From Microcaldota archaeon (GTDB lineage Archaea; Micrarchaeota; Micrarchaeia; Burarchaeales; Fermentimicrarchaeaceae), in the NCBI GenBank assembly GCA_013425405.1, contig JACCLF010000051.1:1-43324 (forward strand): a stretch of DNA of 43,324 nt. The letters run 5' to 3'. Below the pieces are notes generated by a model. It did no database searches, was not told the DNA's origin, and saw only the letters and a list, made by a program, of their open reading frames with translations. How positions within the stretch are numbered: position 1 is the stretch's first letter; every line of letters begins with the position of its first letter. Shown piece after piece: positions 42,964-43,324 of the stretch. Made by a program: the position numbers and the translations under genes.

Positions 42964-43324
42964 GGGAGTGTAACTCATCTGGATTTATGGCTCTGTAGAA
43001 AACCTCAAAGTTTGGTGCTAATCAAACAGTCACTATTCTTCTCACAACCTGATTGGAAAGCATTCAAAATTCGACAAAAGACGAAGTTTCTGGATTTACG
43101 AGGGAAATGCAAAATGATTTCTACAAAGCCACAAAAACAATGGTATTTTAAACAAAAGGTGGTAGTATTTGTTTCTTTCTCTCAGAGGATGCTGTCTAAT
43201 TAGTTGACATGCAGAGGCAAGCCTTTTTCTGACTCATTGTGATTTTTATTAGGGGACCCGCCTGCCCCATGTAATCCTGCAGGTGTGCAGGGTCCCCGGA
43301 GACGATGAATATGTATTGGAAGAT
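42964..43324. other. Right-end 361 bases without a supported gene
   Basis: Low-complexity A/T-rich sequence with a 63-codon open frame (43012-43203) that has no ribosome binding site or family features. A short imperfect duplication (CTGGATTTA near 42979 and 43090) is present. A GC-rich hairpin lies at the right edge. No tRNA, terminator or promoter is clear. Confidence 0.5.
43252..43297. other. GC-rich two-part stem-loop at the right edge
   Basis: GGGGACCC (43252-43259) pairs perfectly with GGGTCCCC (43290-43297). Inside, CCTGC can pair with GCAGG. The sequence stands out in an A/T-rich surrounding, as a structured RNA or the processing stem of one would. It does not match a tRNA, and strand cannot be told. 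Confidence 0.4.

Noticed and set aside
43012-43203. 63-codon open frame after the HEPN gene
   Set aside because: No ribosome binding site, low-complexity composition and no family resemblance; most likely chance in A/T-rich DNA.
43252-43297. A tRNA at the right edge
   Set aside because: The 8-bp stem looks like an acceptor helix, but there is no TTCRANN loop, anticodon arm or D arm between its halves.

Overview
This window is archaeal chromosomal DNA. The evidence is RNA polymerase with A and B subunits each split in two, aEF-2, archaeal/eukaryotic-type ribosomal proteins (L30e, L32e, L19e, L34e, L14e, L18e, S4e), TATA-box promoters, GGTGA-type ribosome binding sites, an archaeal SRP RNA and tRNA introns with bulge-helix-bulge-like folds. 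Gene order is euryarchaeal-like. The compact spacing, scattered tRNA introns and a Cys-repeat lipoprotein would fit a DPANN-type lineage (Micrarchaeota or Diapherotrites, for example), but that placement is inference at low confidence.

Layout. 1-151 (-): start of a spermidine-synthase-like membrane protein, cut by the window edge. 307-11386 (-): one tight unit reading rpoH-rpoB2-rpoB1-rpoA1-rpoA2-L30e-NusA-S12-S7-EF-2. 11651-13435: an unrecognised + strand gene, then on the - strand SRP RNA, a small membrane protein and a tRNA-Ser(GCU) with a D-loop insertion. 13617-34331 (+): a near-continuous superoperon, L3-L4-L23-L2-S19-L22-S3-L29-SUI1-Rnp1-S17-L14-L24-S4e-L5-S14-S8-L6-L32e-L19e-L18-S5-L30-L15-SecY-Adk-DUF106-L34e-Cmk-L14e-Cbf5, tRNA-Ser, S13-S4-S11-RpoD, tRNA-Leu, L18e-L13-S9-RpoN, tRNA-Pro, S2.

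34323-43324 is an accessory-like region. It holds a lipoprotein with 15 tandem C-x11-C repeats, tRNA-Gln, prolyl-tRNA synthetase, a ferredoxin-thioredoxin fusion whose thioredoxin part lacks the CxxC, a secreted protein paired with a large clostripain-family lipoprotein peptidase, and an HTH-nucleotidyltransferase/HEPN toxin-antitoxin-like pair whose start codon lies inside the second copy of a 28-bp direct repeat.

The most unusual signal is in the tRNA genes. Four of five carry insertions, and three of those four genes have one or more at non-canonical sites: the D loop of Ser(GCU), the T loop of Leu(GAG), and both the anticodon loop and T arm of Pro. Three of the genes sit inside the ribosomal-protein transcription unit, so tRNA splicing and mRNA processing must act on one transcript. 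Removing the inferred introns restores standard 87-, 87- and 73-nt tRNAs. A second unusual signal is a change in the near-universal PNS decoding-centre loop of S12.

Many start codons were reassigned to positions with a GGTGA-type Shine-Dalgarno sequence a few bases upstream. No CRISPR array, insertion sequence or integrase was seen.
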